Assembly: GCA_041661365.1 (NCBI GenBank)
Contig: JBAZUN010000051.1
Location: 1 to 20,957 of the forward strand
Length of the DNA: 20,957 nt
Reading direction: 5' to 3'
Source: CAITNQ01 sp041661365
GTDB lineage: Bacteria > Latescibacterota > UBA2968 > UBA8231
In this document: positions 6,923-12,849 of the stretch, piece after piece
Numbering within the stretch: position 1 is the first letter of the stretch
Layout of the letters: every line of letters begins with the position of its first letter
Translations under genes and position numbers: made by a program
The notes under the pieces: model-generated
Told to the model about the DNA's origin: nothing
The model's database searches: none
Seen by the model: the letters and a program-made list of their open reading frames with translations, nothing else

Positions 6923-6980
6923 TTGGCGCACCGGCGACGGTTCGGTAGGTTTAGCTGAGCAGCGTAACCTCCGAGGTCAC
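6923..6980 (+). promoter_or_regulatory. Weak promoter and palindrome over the ribosome site of the RRM gene
   Basis: TTGGCG (6923-6928) and TAGGTT (6946-6951) are 17 bases apart, a weak match that would start near 6958. Just downstream, GTAACCTC (6964-6971) and GAGGTCAC (6973-6980) form a palindrome around C6972, with seven of eight pairs matching. It contains the ribosome site GAGGT (6973-6977). A DNA-binding regulator or RNA-level masking could act here; neither is shown. Confidence 0.35.
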
Positions 6981-6982
6981 CC

Positions 6983-7258
6983 ATGGACATCTTCGTCGGC
7001 AATATCCCCTACCAGGCCACGGCGGACGAACTGCGGGCCCTGTTCGAGCCCTACGGCCAGGTCGCCTCGGCTTCGGTCATCACCGACCGCGACACCGGCA
7101 GGTCCCGCGGGTTCGGCTTTGTCTCCATGCCCGATCCGGTGACGGGGAGCGCGGCCATCGAGGCGCTCAACGGACACGACTGGCTGGGGCGACCGCTCAA
7201 GGTGAACCAGGCCCACCCGCGCAGCCCGGGCCGCTCCGGGGGACCTGCCGACACCTGA
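6983..7258 (+). CDS. Small RRM-domain RNA-binding protein
   Basis: A 91-residue protein made almost entirely of one RNA recognition motif. RNP2 is IFVGNI at residues 3-8 and RNP1 is RGFGFVSM at about residues 43-50, preceded by the typical DRDTGRS loop. The aromatic residues that stack on RNA (Phe4, Phe45, Phe47) are present. A short basic, Pro/Gly-rich tail ends the protein. Bacterial single-RRM proteins of this type bind RNA and have been linked to cold response and RNA stability in cyanobacteria; the target here is unknown. GAGGT (6973-6977) five bases before the ATG fixes the start. The gene stands alone after the tRNA terminator. Confidence 0.92.
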   Translation: MDIFVGNIPYQATADELRALFEPYGQVASASVITDRDTGRSRGFGFVSMPDPVTGSAAIEALNGHDWLGRPLKVNQAHPRSPGRSGGPADT

Positions 7259-7394
7259 GCCGCACGGCCGAGTCTATTGCCGGCCGCGTCGGTCCGCTTG
7301 GATCAGGCGAGCGAGGCGCGTGGCTCACCGGGCCGGTGCGCTGGCGGGGCGGTACCGGCGCTGATTCCTTCCCGCTGCGGAGTCACGGGGTGCC

Positions 7395-7769
7395 ATGGAA
7401 TTCTTCAATGCGTTTCTCAGTACCGAGGTGCTGGCCGGCATCCTGATCATCGGGGCCTTCAGCATGGGGATCCGCTCCATCCTCCACTTCTCCCGCGAGG
7501 CCACCGACCTCAGGCCCCGGCTGAACGAGGTGGATCGCGAGCTGAAGAAGCGCCGCGACGGTACGGACGAGTTGAGGAAGCAGGTTGGCGTGCTGACCGC
7601 CGAGGTGGCCCCGATACGCTCGCGCGAGAGCAGCCTGCGGGCTTATTACGAGGAACTCCAGGCGCTCGTGATCGACCACGAGCGGCGGGAGCACCAGAGG
7701 GGCACCGAGGCAGAGACCGACCGGCGCAAGCGGATCCAGCGAAAGAGGATGGGGATGCGCGGCGAGTAG
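7395..7769 (+). CDS. Small membrane-anchored coiled-coil protein, unknown function
   Basis: I do not recognise this 124-residue protein. Residues 8-30 form one hydrophobic segment (LSTEVLAGILIIGAFSMGI). A long, highly charged helix follows at residues 34-95, with heptad-like spacing (DLRPRLNEVDRELKKRRDG, ELRKQVGVLTAEVAPI). The C-terminus is strongly basic (DRRKRIQRKRMGMRGE) and may contact nucleic acid or the membrane surface. Ribosome-site evidence is weak: GGAG at 7379 is rather far and GGGGTG at 7387 rather close. The 136-bp gap before it shows no clear promoter. It converges with the amidohydrolase gene. The coding call rests on the good amphipathic pattern and on the lack of any better frame. 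Confidence 0.65.
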   Translation: MEFFNAFLSTEVLAGILIIGAFSMGIRSILHFSREATDLRPRLNEVDRELKKRRDGTDELRKQVGVLTAEVAPIRSRESSLRAYYEELQALVIDHERREHQRGTEAETDRRKRIQRKRMGMRGE

Positions 7770-7806
7770 CACCGCGCCGGCCGACGGTCTGGCCCCGAGT
7801 TGACGG

Positions 7807-8652
7807 TCAGGGGTCCAGCCGGTAGATCCGCCGGGCAGTACCGCTGAAGAGAGCCTGGCGGTCCGCGGCGCTGATCCCGGAAGTCAGCTCCTCCACGACC
7901 TCGAGCCACCGCGGGTAGGATACCGCCAGGGTGCTGACCGGCCAGTCGCTCCCGAACATCAGCCGCGCGAAGCCGAAGGCCTCCACGACCACGTCGAGGT
8001 AGGGACGCAGATCGGCCGGCCGCCACCCTTCCCAGTCCGCCTCGGTCGCCAGCCCGGAGAGCTTGCAGGTCACGTTCTCCAGGGCCGCCAGCCGGCGGAT
8101 CTGGTCGCGCCATGGATCCAGCACCTTCTCGCGTACACGCGGCTTGCCCAGATGATCGAGGACGAAGCTGACCTCGGGCACGGCCCGCACCAGGTCGATG
8201 GCGGCCGGCAACTGATGGGGGTAGAGGCAAAGGTCGAAGGACAGACCGAGCGGAGCCAGACGCCGCACCCCTTCGACGAAGGGCGACCGGGCGCAGAACC
8301 CGGGGTCCGGTTCAGCCTGGATGAGGCGCCGGATCCCCTTCAGTCCAGGCGGCCCGGCAAGCTGTTCGAGGTACGAGGGCAGCCCTGGGTCCTCGATCGG
8401 GGCCCAGGCCACCACCGCGCTGAGCGGCCCCGGCTCTGTCGCCAGGGAAAGGGCCCAGCGCGCCTCCTGCAGCCCGTGTCGGGGATCGGTGTCGGCCTGC
8501 ACGAAGACCGAACGCTGGATCCCCACGGCACGGGCGATGGACTCGTACTCCGGAAGAAGGAAATCCCGGTCGAGGCGCGCGATCTGGCTCAGCCAGGGAT
8601 AGGCGAAGCGACCACGGTCCCACAGGTGATGATGCGCGTCGATGATCTCCAC
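7807..8652 (-). CDS. Amidohydrolase-2 family metal hydrolase (fuconolactonase-like)
   Basis: A 281-residue TIM-barrel metal-dependent hydrolase of the amidohydrolase-2 group that contains L-fuconolactonase and related sugar lactonases. The N-terminal metal motif is DAHHHLWD with His7 and His9. KGIRRLIQ, the LYPHQ segment with His145, FVLDHLGKP with His167, CKLSGL and FGSDWPV with Asp236 follow in the family order. It probably hydrolyses a lactone or similar ester in the cytoplasm; the exact substrate cannot be read from sequence. The GTG start at 8652 is preceded by AGAGGG eight bases upstream. It is divergent from the DUF420 gene with only 35 bp between the starts, so their control regions must overlap. 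No sugar dehydrogenase or transporter that would reveal the pathway lies nearby. Confidence 0.85.
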   Translation of the reverse strand: MEIIDAHHHLWDRGRFAYPWLSQIARLDRDFLLPEYESIARAVGIQRSVFVQADTDPRHGLQEARWALSLATEPGPLSAVVAWAPIEDPGLPSYLEQLAGPPGLKGIRRLIQAEPDPGFCARSPFVEGVRRLAPLGLSFDLCLYPHQLPAAIDLVRAVPEVSFVLDHLGKPRVREKVLDPWRDQIRRLAALENVTCKLSGLATEADWEGWRPADLRPYLDVVVEAFGFARLMFGSDWPVSTLAVSYPRWLEVVEELTSGISAADRQALFSGTARRIYRLDP

Positions 8653-8687
8653 GATCCAGTCCCTCTGGTATCGGCCGCGAGGCAGGA

Positions 8688-9119
8688 ATGAGCCCGGGCA
8701 CCCTCCCCGCGCTGAACGCCGGGCTCAACGCCTTGAGCGTGGCCCTGCTCCTGGCCGGGTTTCTGCGGATCCGCCGCGGCGACCGGACCGGGCACCGCCG
8801 CTTCATGCTGACGGCCCTGGCGGTCTCGGCGCTCTTCCTGGTCTCGTATTCGGTGCACCACGCCCAGGTCGGCTCGGTTCCCTACCCGCGGCACGACTGG
8901 ACCCGTCTCCTGTACCTCGCCATCCTGATTCCCCACGTCGTGCTGGCGGCGGCGCTCGTCCCCGGCGTGGCCCTGCTGGTCCACCGGGCCTGGCGCGAGC
9001 GTTTCGCGCAACACCGCAGCCTGGCCCGTTGGGTCTGGCCGACCTGGCTCTTCGTCGGGGTCAGCGGCGTGGCGGTCTACCTCATGCTCTACGTGCTCTC
9101 CGGAGGGCCGGCAAGATAG
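8688..9119 (+). CDS. DUF420 (CtaM-like) membrane protein
   Basis: A 143-residue protein matching the DUF420 family along its length. It has LPALNAGLNALSVALLLAG at the start, then GHRRFMLTALAVSALFLVSY, a conserved His pair region (VHHAQVG), LYLAILIPHVVLAAALVP, and a C-terminal WPTWLFVGVSGVAVYLMLY. It has four predicted membrane helices. In Bacillus the related CtaM is needed for a functional cytochrome oxidase, so a role in haem-copper oxidase assembly is a reasonable guess, although no oxidase genes are in the window. The ATG at 8688 follows GAGGCAGGA (GAGG at 8679-8682). It converges with fliS. Confidence 0.88.
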   Translation: MSPGTLPALNAGLNALSVALLLAGFLRIRRGDRTGHRRFMLTALAVSALFLVSYSVHHAQVGSVPYPRHDWTRLLYLAILIPHVVLAAALVPGVALLVHRAWRERFAQHRSLARWVWPTWLFVGVSGVAVYLMLYVLSGGPAR

Positions 9120-9120
9120 C

Positions 9121-9139
9121 GGGGTCCCGGGCCCGGGTC
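9121..9139. terminator. GC palindrome between convergent genes, possible bidirectional terminator
   Basis: CCCGGGCCCGGG (9126-9137) is a perfect palindrome in the 29-bp gap between the stops of the DUF420 gene and fliS. There is no T tract on either side, so intrinsic termination is uncertain. Confidence 0.25.
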
Positions 9140-9148
9140 AAGCTCCGG

Positions 9149-9580
9149 TCAGACCAGCACTGGAGCGGCCGCCATCGCTCGAGTGGCGGCGACGGCCTGT
9201 TCCCACGCCGGGTACAAGGTCGCCATCAGCCGACGCGCTTCCCGCACCGCCGCCGGATCGAGCAGGTTGTTCGCCCGCACCAGCCGGCGATGGATGTACA
9301 GGTAGAGCCGCTCGAGGTTGGCGGCCAGGGTCACGGCCTCGGGAGAGGCCGGATCCGGGTCGAGCGCATCGGCCAACTGCAGGACGATCCGCTGGGCATG
9401 GAGCAGTTGTTCGGTCTTGGCCACCACGTCGCCGGAGCGGATCAAGCCCTCGGCCTTCCCCATGCACTCCATGGCGCACCGGTAGAGCTGGAGCAGGGCC
9501 TGTCCCTGTTCCTCGATCGTCCACCGAACCGGATGGGCTTCCTCGACCGCGAAGGTGCGGTGCTGATCTTCCCCGACCAT
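9149..9580 (-). CDS. fliS: Flagellin export chaperone FliS
   Basis: A 143-residue, all-helical protein. FliS binds the disordered C-terminus of flagellin in the cytoplasm and delivers it to the flagellar export apparatus. The family pattern is clear: LLQLYRCAMECMGKAEGLI, then LLHAQRIVLQLADALD, then ANLERLYLYIHRRLVRAN and a final helix with LYPAWEQA. The leading 25 residues are family-variable. The ATG at 9580 has an excellent ribosome site, AAGGAGG (9593-9587), six bases away. Expression is likely under sigma-28 from the promoter at 9676-9650, as for late flagellar genes elsewhere. Flagellin and FliD genes, its usual neighbours, are not adjacent. Divergent from fliM. Confidence 0.88.
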   Translation of the reverse strand: MVGEDQHRTFAVEEAHPVRWTIEEQGQALLQLYRCAMECMGKAEGLIRSGDVVAKTEQLLHAQRIVLQLADALDPDPASPEAVTLAANLERLYLYIHRRLVRANNLLDPAAVREARRLMATLYPAWEQAVAATRAMAAAPVLV

Positions 9581-9607
9581 CCCTGGCCTCCTTGGGGCTA
9601 AGTCGTT

Positions 9608-9636
9608 TTGAAATACTAAGTAGTGTCACTTATTAT
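9608..9636 (+). promoter_or_regulatory. Strong sigma-70-type promoter reading toward fliM
   Basis: TTGAAA (9608-9613) and TATTAT (9631-9636) are 17 bases apart, each five of six to consensus, in an unusually AT-rich patch. The start near 9643 would create a leader of about 185 nt ahead of fliM. It lies within the fliS leader on the opposite strand, so the two transcripts would overlap. Confidence 0.6.
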
Positions 9637-9649
9637 CATAATATTTCTG

Positions 9650-9676
9650 GTATCGGCAGGTAACCGATAGACTTGA
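9650..9676 (-). promoter_or_regulatory. Sigma-28 (FliA) promoter of fliS
   Basis: On the minus strand TCAAGTCT (9676-9669), an 11-base spacer and GCCGATAC (9657-9650) fit the sigma-28 consensus TAAAGTTT-N11-GCCGATAA with six of eight and seven of eight matches. It is located upstream of a flagellin-chaperone gene. The start is near 9642, giving a leader of about 60 nt that ends in a strong ribosome site. Just upstream is the palindrome CGAGTCACTCG (9678-9688), a possible operator. Confidence 0.85.
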
Positions 9677-9746
9677 GCGAGTCACTCGTCCCTCTGGACG
9701 CCATCCTTCCCCGGGGTGTCGAGGCAACGGGAAGCCGTTGACACCC
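9651..9746 (+). promoter_or_regulatory. Structured fliM leader with competing hairpins
   Basis: Read toward fliM, TATCGG-CAGGTAA-CCGATA (9651-9669) forms a perfect stem over the sigma-28 site. CCTC+GACGCC (9691-9702) pairs with GGTGTC+GAGG (9715-9724) around the loop ATCCTTCCCCGG. GGGTGT (9714-9719) and CAACGG (9725-9730) pair instead with CCGTTG and ACACCC (9735-9746). The last two structures share 9714-9724 and cannot form together. The wobble pair is G-U on this strand. Function not shown. Confidence 0.4.
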
Positions 9747-9766
9747 GCCCGGCTTATCCCTACCTT
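9738..9766 (+). promoter_or_regulatory. Second candidate fliM promoter
   Basis: Consensus TTGACA (9738-9743) and TACCTT (9761-9766) are 17 bases apart, with a start near 9773 and about 55 nt to the fliM ATG. The -35 box lies in the right arm of the inverted repeat ending at 9746, so a protein bound to that repeat could control it. Confidence 0.55.
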
Positions 9767-9828
9767 GCCGCCAGTTTCCCGGTTACCCATCGTATTTCTT
9801 TGTCCCAAAATATCTTGAGACGATTCGC

Positions 9829-10815
9829 ATGGCAGACGAGATCACCGATACCGAACTGAATGAACTGCTCTCCTCGGTCGGGAATCGCCGGGCCGATCGC
9901 GACTCGGCCGATCCCCTGGCACGGGCCCCGCTGGCCTACGACTTCAAGCGTCCCCAACGCGTCAGCAAGGAGCAGAGCCGGCTGGTGGAGAGCCTCCACG
10001 AGCAGTTCGCTCGGATGCTCGGAGCCACGCTCTCCAGCGCCATGCGCGCCGTCGTCGACGTCGATCTGGCCTTCACCGATCAGGCGCTCTACGGGGAGTT
10101 CATCCTCTCCCTCCCCCACCCCTGCACGGCCTACAGCTTCACCGTGGAGCCGCCCGGGAACCGCATGGTGGTGGCCTTCTCGCCCGACCTGCTCATGGCC
10201 GTGGTCGACCGGGCCTTCGGCGGCAAGGGGGTCAGTGCCGCGGGGAAGGCCCGGCCCCTGACCCCGATCGAGACCAACGTGGTCAACAAGCTGGCCACCC
10301 GGGTGCTCCAGGACCTGGAGACCGCCTGGGAATCAGCCGTGGCGATCCGGATCTCGGACACGGTGCTCGAGACCAACCCTGAGTTCATCCAGGCCGCCGG
10401 CAGCGGCGACCCGGTCCTGCTCATCGCCCTCGAGGTCAACACCCCCCACGCCAGCGGGCTGGTGCACCTGTGCTATCCCCTCCTGACCCTGGAGCCCCTG
10501 CTGGCCAAGCTCGGCGGCCGGCGCGGCCGGGGGCAGTCCCCGACCCACCAGGACCTGGAACTCCGGGCCCGCACCCTGGCGAAGGTCAAGGTCCCGGTGG
10601 TGATCCGGCTGGCCAAGGGGACCCTCCCCCTCAAGGATCTGGCCCGTCTGCAGCCGGGAGACGTGGTCAAGCTCGACACCTCCCACGAGGAGCCGGCGGT
10701 GGTCTTTCTGGGAAAGCAGCCGAAGTACCTGGGTAAGCCCGGACTGGACGGCCGGCAGCGGGCGGTCAAGATCGTCCGGCTGATCGGCCCGGAGGAGGAA
10801 GACCTGTTCCGCTGA
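9829..10815 (+). CDS. fliM: Flagellar motor switch protein FliM
   Basis: FliM forms the C-ring of the flagellar motor and binds phosphorylated CheY to set rotation direction. The 328-residue product starts with an EITDTELNELLSSV helix corresponding to the CheY-binding LSQ-EIDALL motif. YDFKRPQRVSKEQSRLVESL (37-56), YGEFILSLPHP (88-98) and the FGGKG turn (130-134) of the middle domain follow. The C-terminal SPOA domain (about 247-318, KVPVVIRLAKGTLPLKDLA to LQPGDVVKL) joins FliN. Full domain order and normal length indicate a functional protein. Only a weak GAGA precedes the ATG, but the frame and N-terminal motif fix it. fliN, fliG and the rest of the motor operon are not adjacent. It is first in a three-gene run with a membrane protein and a DUF6569-like protein. 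Confidence 0.92.
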   Translation: MADEITDTELNELLSSVGNRRADRDSADPLARAPLAYDFKRPQRVSKEQSRLVESLHEQFARMLGATLSSAMRAVVDVDLAFTDQALYGEFILSLPHPCTAYSFTVEPPGNRMVVAFSPDLLMAVVDRAFGGKGVSAAGKARPLTPIETNVVNKLATRVLQDLETAWESAVAIRISDTVLETNPEFIQAAGSGDPVLLIALEVNTPHASGLVHLCYPLLTLEPLLAKLGGRRGRGQSPTHQDLELRARTLAKVKVPVVIRLAKGTLPLKDLARLQPGDVVKLDTSHEEPAVVFLGKQPKYLGKPGLDGRQRAVKIVRLIGPEEEDLFR

Positions 10816-10821
10816 CCGCCC

Positions 10822-11334
10822 ATGGACCGGTACACCAGCTTCACCAACAGGCTGCAGTCCGTGCTCCCCCTGCTGACCGGATGGTTCGGCCTCGGCCTGG
10901 TCCTGGCCGCCTGGAGCCCCCATCCCCGCTTCATCCTCACCGTGGCCCTGGGAACCAGCGCCGGGGTTCTGGTCCTGGGACCCTATGCCGCCGCGGCGCT
11001 CTATTCGGTGGGCCTCCACTCGGCCTGGAGGGCCCATCTACGCTGGGCCCTCTGCCTGATCCTCGCCCTGTCGGCGGTCCTGCTGCTGCACTACCTCCTG
11101 GGCTGGGAGCCGGGGCAGCTCCTCCTGGCCGGCGGTACGGCGGTCGCCGGCACGGTGCTGGGCCACGACGCCACCCTGGCCGTGCTCGAGCTGAAGGGAA
11201 CCCGACGCCTGGACCGCGGCATGGTCGCGCTCTTCCCCTTTCTCCTCGGCCTGTCGGCCCTGGCCGGATACGCCAGCCTGGGGTTCGGGGTCGGGCTGTA
11301 CCGATTCGTCCGCGTGCTGATCGAGGTGCCGTGA
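10822..11334 (+). CDS. Five-helix membrane protein, unknown function
   Basis: A 170-residue hydrophobic protein with membrane segments near residues 16-31, 36-61, 73-92, 98-117 and 134-155. I recognise no family. A charged loop with ELKGTRRLDRG (about 123-133) precedes the last helix. The gene begins six bases after the fliM stop and its TGA overlaps the next gene's GTG (GTGA at 11331-11334), so it is cotranscribed and translationally coupled. The ATG has no close ribosome site: GGAGGAGGAAG lies about 20 bases upstream at the end of fliM. Linkage to fliM suggests but does not show a motility or envelope role. Confidence 0.75.
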   Translation: MDRYTSFTNRLQSVLPLLTGWFGLGLVLAAWSPHPRFILTVALGTSAGVLVLGPYAAAALYSVGLHSAWRAHLRWALCLILALSAVLLLHYLLGWEPGQLLLAGGTAVAGTVLGHDATLAVLELKGTRRLDRGMVALFPFLLGLSALAGYASLGFGVGLYRFVRVLIEVP

Positions 11335-12554
11335 GCGGGGCCCTCGCCGCCATCCTGGCCCGGGCGTTCGAGCGCCTGGTGGTGGGACCGCCGGTCTTCG
11401 ACCCGGGCCGCGCGGTCGAGAGCGTGGTGGTCTTCCCCCTCTTCCCCACCGACCTCCATCCAGATCCTCCAGATCTGCTGTCCCTGGGCGAGGCGATGGC
11501 CCGCGGGGTGAGGCTGACCGACACCGGCGTCGTCGGCCGCGTCCACGTCGACAATCCCCTGGCCACGACGATCCTGGCGGGCGAGTCCGACCTCCTGCTC
11601 GGGCCGACCCAGCTCCGGGCGGTGCAGTTCAGTTGTCTGGTCCCGCCCGAGCGCCGGGCCACGGTGCCGGTCTGCTGCGTCGAGGAGGGCCGGCCGGTCC
11701 AGTATCAGGCCGAGTTCACCCACGCGGACGCGACCCCGTGGCGGGTGCGCTCCTTCAAGATGGAACAGCTCGCCCGCACCGGAGATCCCCCGCAGTACTG
11801 GATCTGGGACTCCATCCGATCCTACCTGCAGGCCGCGGGCACGGCCTCCGCCACCCATGACCTGCACGCGATCCTCGATCGCCACGCCGCCCTCCTGACC
11901 GATCTGCGGTCCGCCTTCCCCTGCCAGCCGGGTCAGGTCGGGGTAGTCAGCGCCGTGGGGCAGAACCTCTTCCTCGAGCTCTACGGCGATCCGGAGATCC
12001 TCGAGGACCGGTACGAGCAGGCCCTGCGCAGCGCCCTGGTCGAGGCGGTGGTGACCGGCGGCGAGCAAGCCCTCCCTCCGCCCTTGGTCCCGGTCTTCCT
12101 CCAGCAGGTCGTCGAGGCCAGCCGGCACAGCCGGCTCCTGCCGGGCCGCGGCCTGAAGGAGAGCGGCCGGGCAGCGGCCTTTACCGACCGCGCCGTGACC
12201 GGCGCCGCGCTCGTGGCCGACGGCGAGCTGATCCATCTGTCGGCCCACATGCGGTGCCTGGGTCAAGGGGAACCGGCGGCCCGGCTGCGACCCGAGCTGG
12301 AGCGCGTTCGCGCCGAATGGGAGGATGAGCGGCCCGGCTTCCTGGCGGACCTGGCCGAGCGGTACCGCCCCCGTCGCCAGCGGTACCAGGCGTTCAAGGA
12401 CCGGATCAGGCCCCCTGTCCCCGGGCCAGCTCCGGTCGAGGAGCCTCGCCGCGGTGGAACCTCGGCCCCCCCACCGGTGGAGCCGGCACCCCGCCCGGTG
12501 CCGTTGTCCCCTGGCCTGCACCGCTTCTTCCTGCGTCTGTTCAGCCGCGAATAG
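11331..12554 (+). CDS. DUF6569/ARPP-1-like domain protein
   Basis: A 407-residue protein. The first 125 residues follow the DUF6569 (ARPP-1) pattern: an ESVVVFPLFP strand, a LLSLGEAMARGVRL helix, VHVDNPLATTILAGESDLLLG, then an AVQFSCLVPPERRATVPVCC segment ending in VEEGR. This group has been noted beside nucleotide and ADP-ribose metabolism genes in other genomes, but its biochemical activity is not known to me. Residues 175-320 form a mixed domain with CQPGQVGVVSAVGQ and LELYGDP, and a Pro-rich linker (about 365-390) leads to a short basic C-terminal helix. The GTG at 11331 overlaps the upstream stop and is preceded by GAGGTG. A 498-aa antisense frame over the same DNA is a composition artefact. 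Third gene after fliM. Confidence 0.75.
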   Translation: MSGALAAILARAFERLVVGPPVFDPGRAVESVVVFPLFPTDLHPDPPDLLSLGEAMARGVRLTDTGVVGRVHVDNPLATTILAGESDLLLGPTQLRAVQFSCLVPPERRATVPVCCVEEGRPVQYQAEFTHADATPWRVRSFKMEQLARTGDPPQYWIWDSIRSYLQAAGTASATHDLHAILDRHAALLTDLRSAFPCQPGQVGVVSAVGQNLFLELYGDPEILEDRYEQALRSALVEAVVTGGEQALPPPLVPVFLQQVVEASRHSRLLPGRGLKESGRAAAFTDRAVTGAALVADGELIHLSAHMRCLGQGEPAARLRPELERVRAEWEDERPGFLADLAERYRPRRQRYQAFKDRIRPPVPGPAPVEEPRRGGTSAPPPVEPAPRPVPLSPGLHRFFLRLFSRE

Positions 12555-12576
12555 CCTCCCCAGACCCGCCCCCCAA

Positions 12577-12600
12577 GGGGCCGGCAAGCGGCCGGTCCTC
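12577..12600 (+). terminator. GC hairpin after the fliM run, possible terminator
   Basis: GGCCG-GCAAG-CGGCC (12579-12593) forms a short stem 25 bases after the last stop of the fliM run. No T tract follows (TCCTCCCCC), so it would not be a classic intrinsic terminator. Confidence 0.25.
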
Positions 12601-12614
12601 CCCCGGGACTGACC

Positions 12615-12643
12615 TTGACTCCAACCCCGAGGTGGCGTACCTC
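12615..12643 (+). promoter_or_regulatory. Promoter upstream of palindromic element 1 and mltG
   Basis: TTGACT (12615-12620) and TACCTC (12638-12643) are 17 bases apart, giving a start near 12650. This lies 13 bases before the first arm of element 1 and about 200 bases before the mltG ATG. If it is used, element 1 would be part of the mltG leader. Confidence 0.55.
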
Positions 12644-12662
12644 TACTGCGCCCTCATACCTA

Positions 12663-12829
12663 AGTGTCGCGTCCGAGAAATACCTTGGCATTCGCGGGCC
12701 GATCCATCCCGGCCAGCGTCGTTCCGCTCACTTCCTGTATCTTCCCCTCGATACAGGGCGTTCGCGCGCCTAGCCGGCCGGGCGCCTCGGCCCGCTCGAT
12801 GGCACAACTGATTTCTCGGACGCGACACT
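12663..12829. repeat. Structured palindromic element, copy 1 (167 bp)
   Basis: AGTGTCGCGTCCGAGAAAT (12663-12681) and its perfect 19-bp reverse complement (12811-12829) close the element. Inside, GCGGGCCG (12694-12701) pairs with CGGCCCGC (12788-12795), then CCCGGCC (12708-12714) with GGCCGGG (12776-12782). These frame an internal loop ATCCAT/CGCCT. CCTGTATC-TTCCCCTC-GATACAGG (12734-12757) is a perfect apical hairpin. Local hairpins GGCCG/CGGCC on either side are an alternative. Copy 2 lies at 13891-14056 with the same layout. There is no open frame with family resemblance and no target-site duplication. A T6 run follows at 12841-12846, just before the mltG ATG. Active strand unresolved. Confidence 0.8.
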
Positions 12830-12849
12830 AACAAATCACCTTTTTTCAC

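Noticed and set aside
6736..7002. Minus-strand 88-aa open frame across tRNA-Thr whose translation includes RRNRTGDLLITSELL.
   Set aside because: This is the antisense of the tRNA and its terminator, a familiar false protein in automatic annotation; no ribosome site or family supports it.
12663..12829. Considered a MITE or insertion-sequence remnant because of the perfect 19-bp terminal inverted repeats.
   Set aside because: No target-site duplication or transposase fragment is visible, and copy 2 has different but compensated arm sequences, which is atypical for recent mobile repeats. Not fully excluded, so typed as a repeat.
12643..12849. 68-aa minus-strand open frame within element 1.
   Set aside because: It is an Arg/Gly-rich translation of the palindrome and is not preserved as a similar frame in copy 2.
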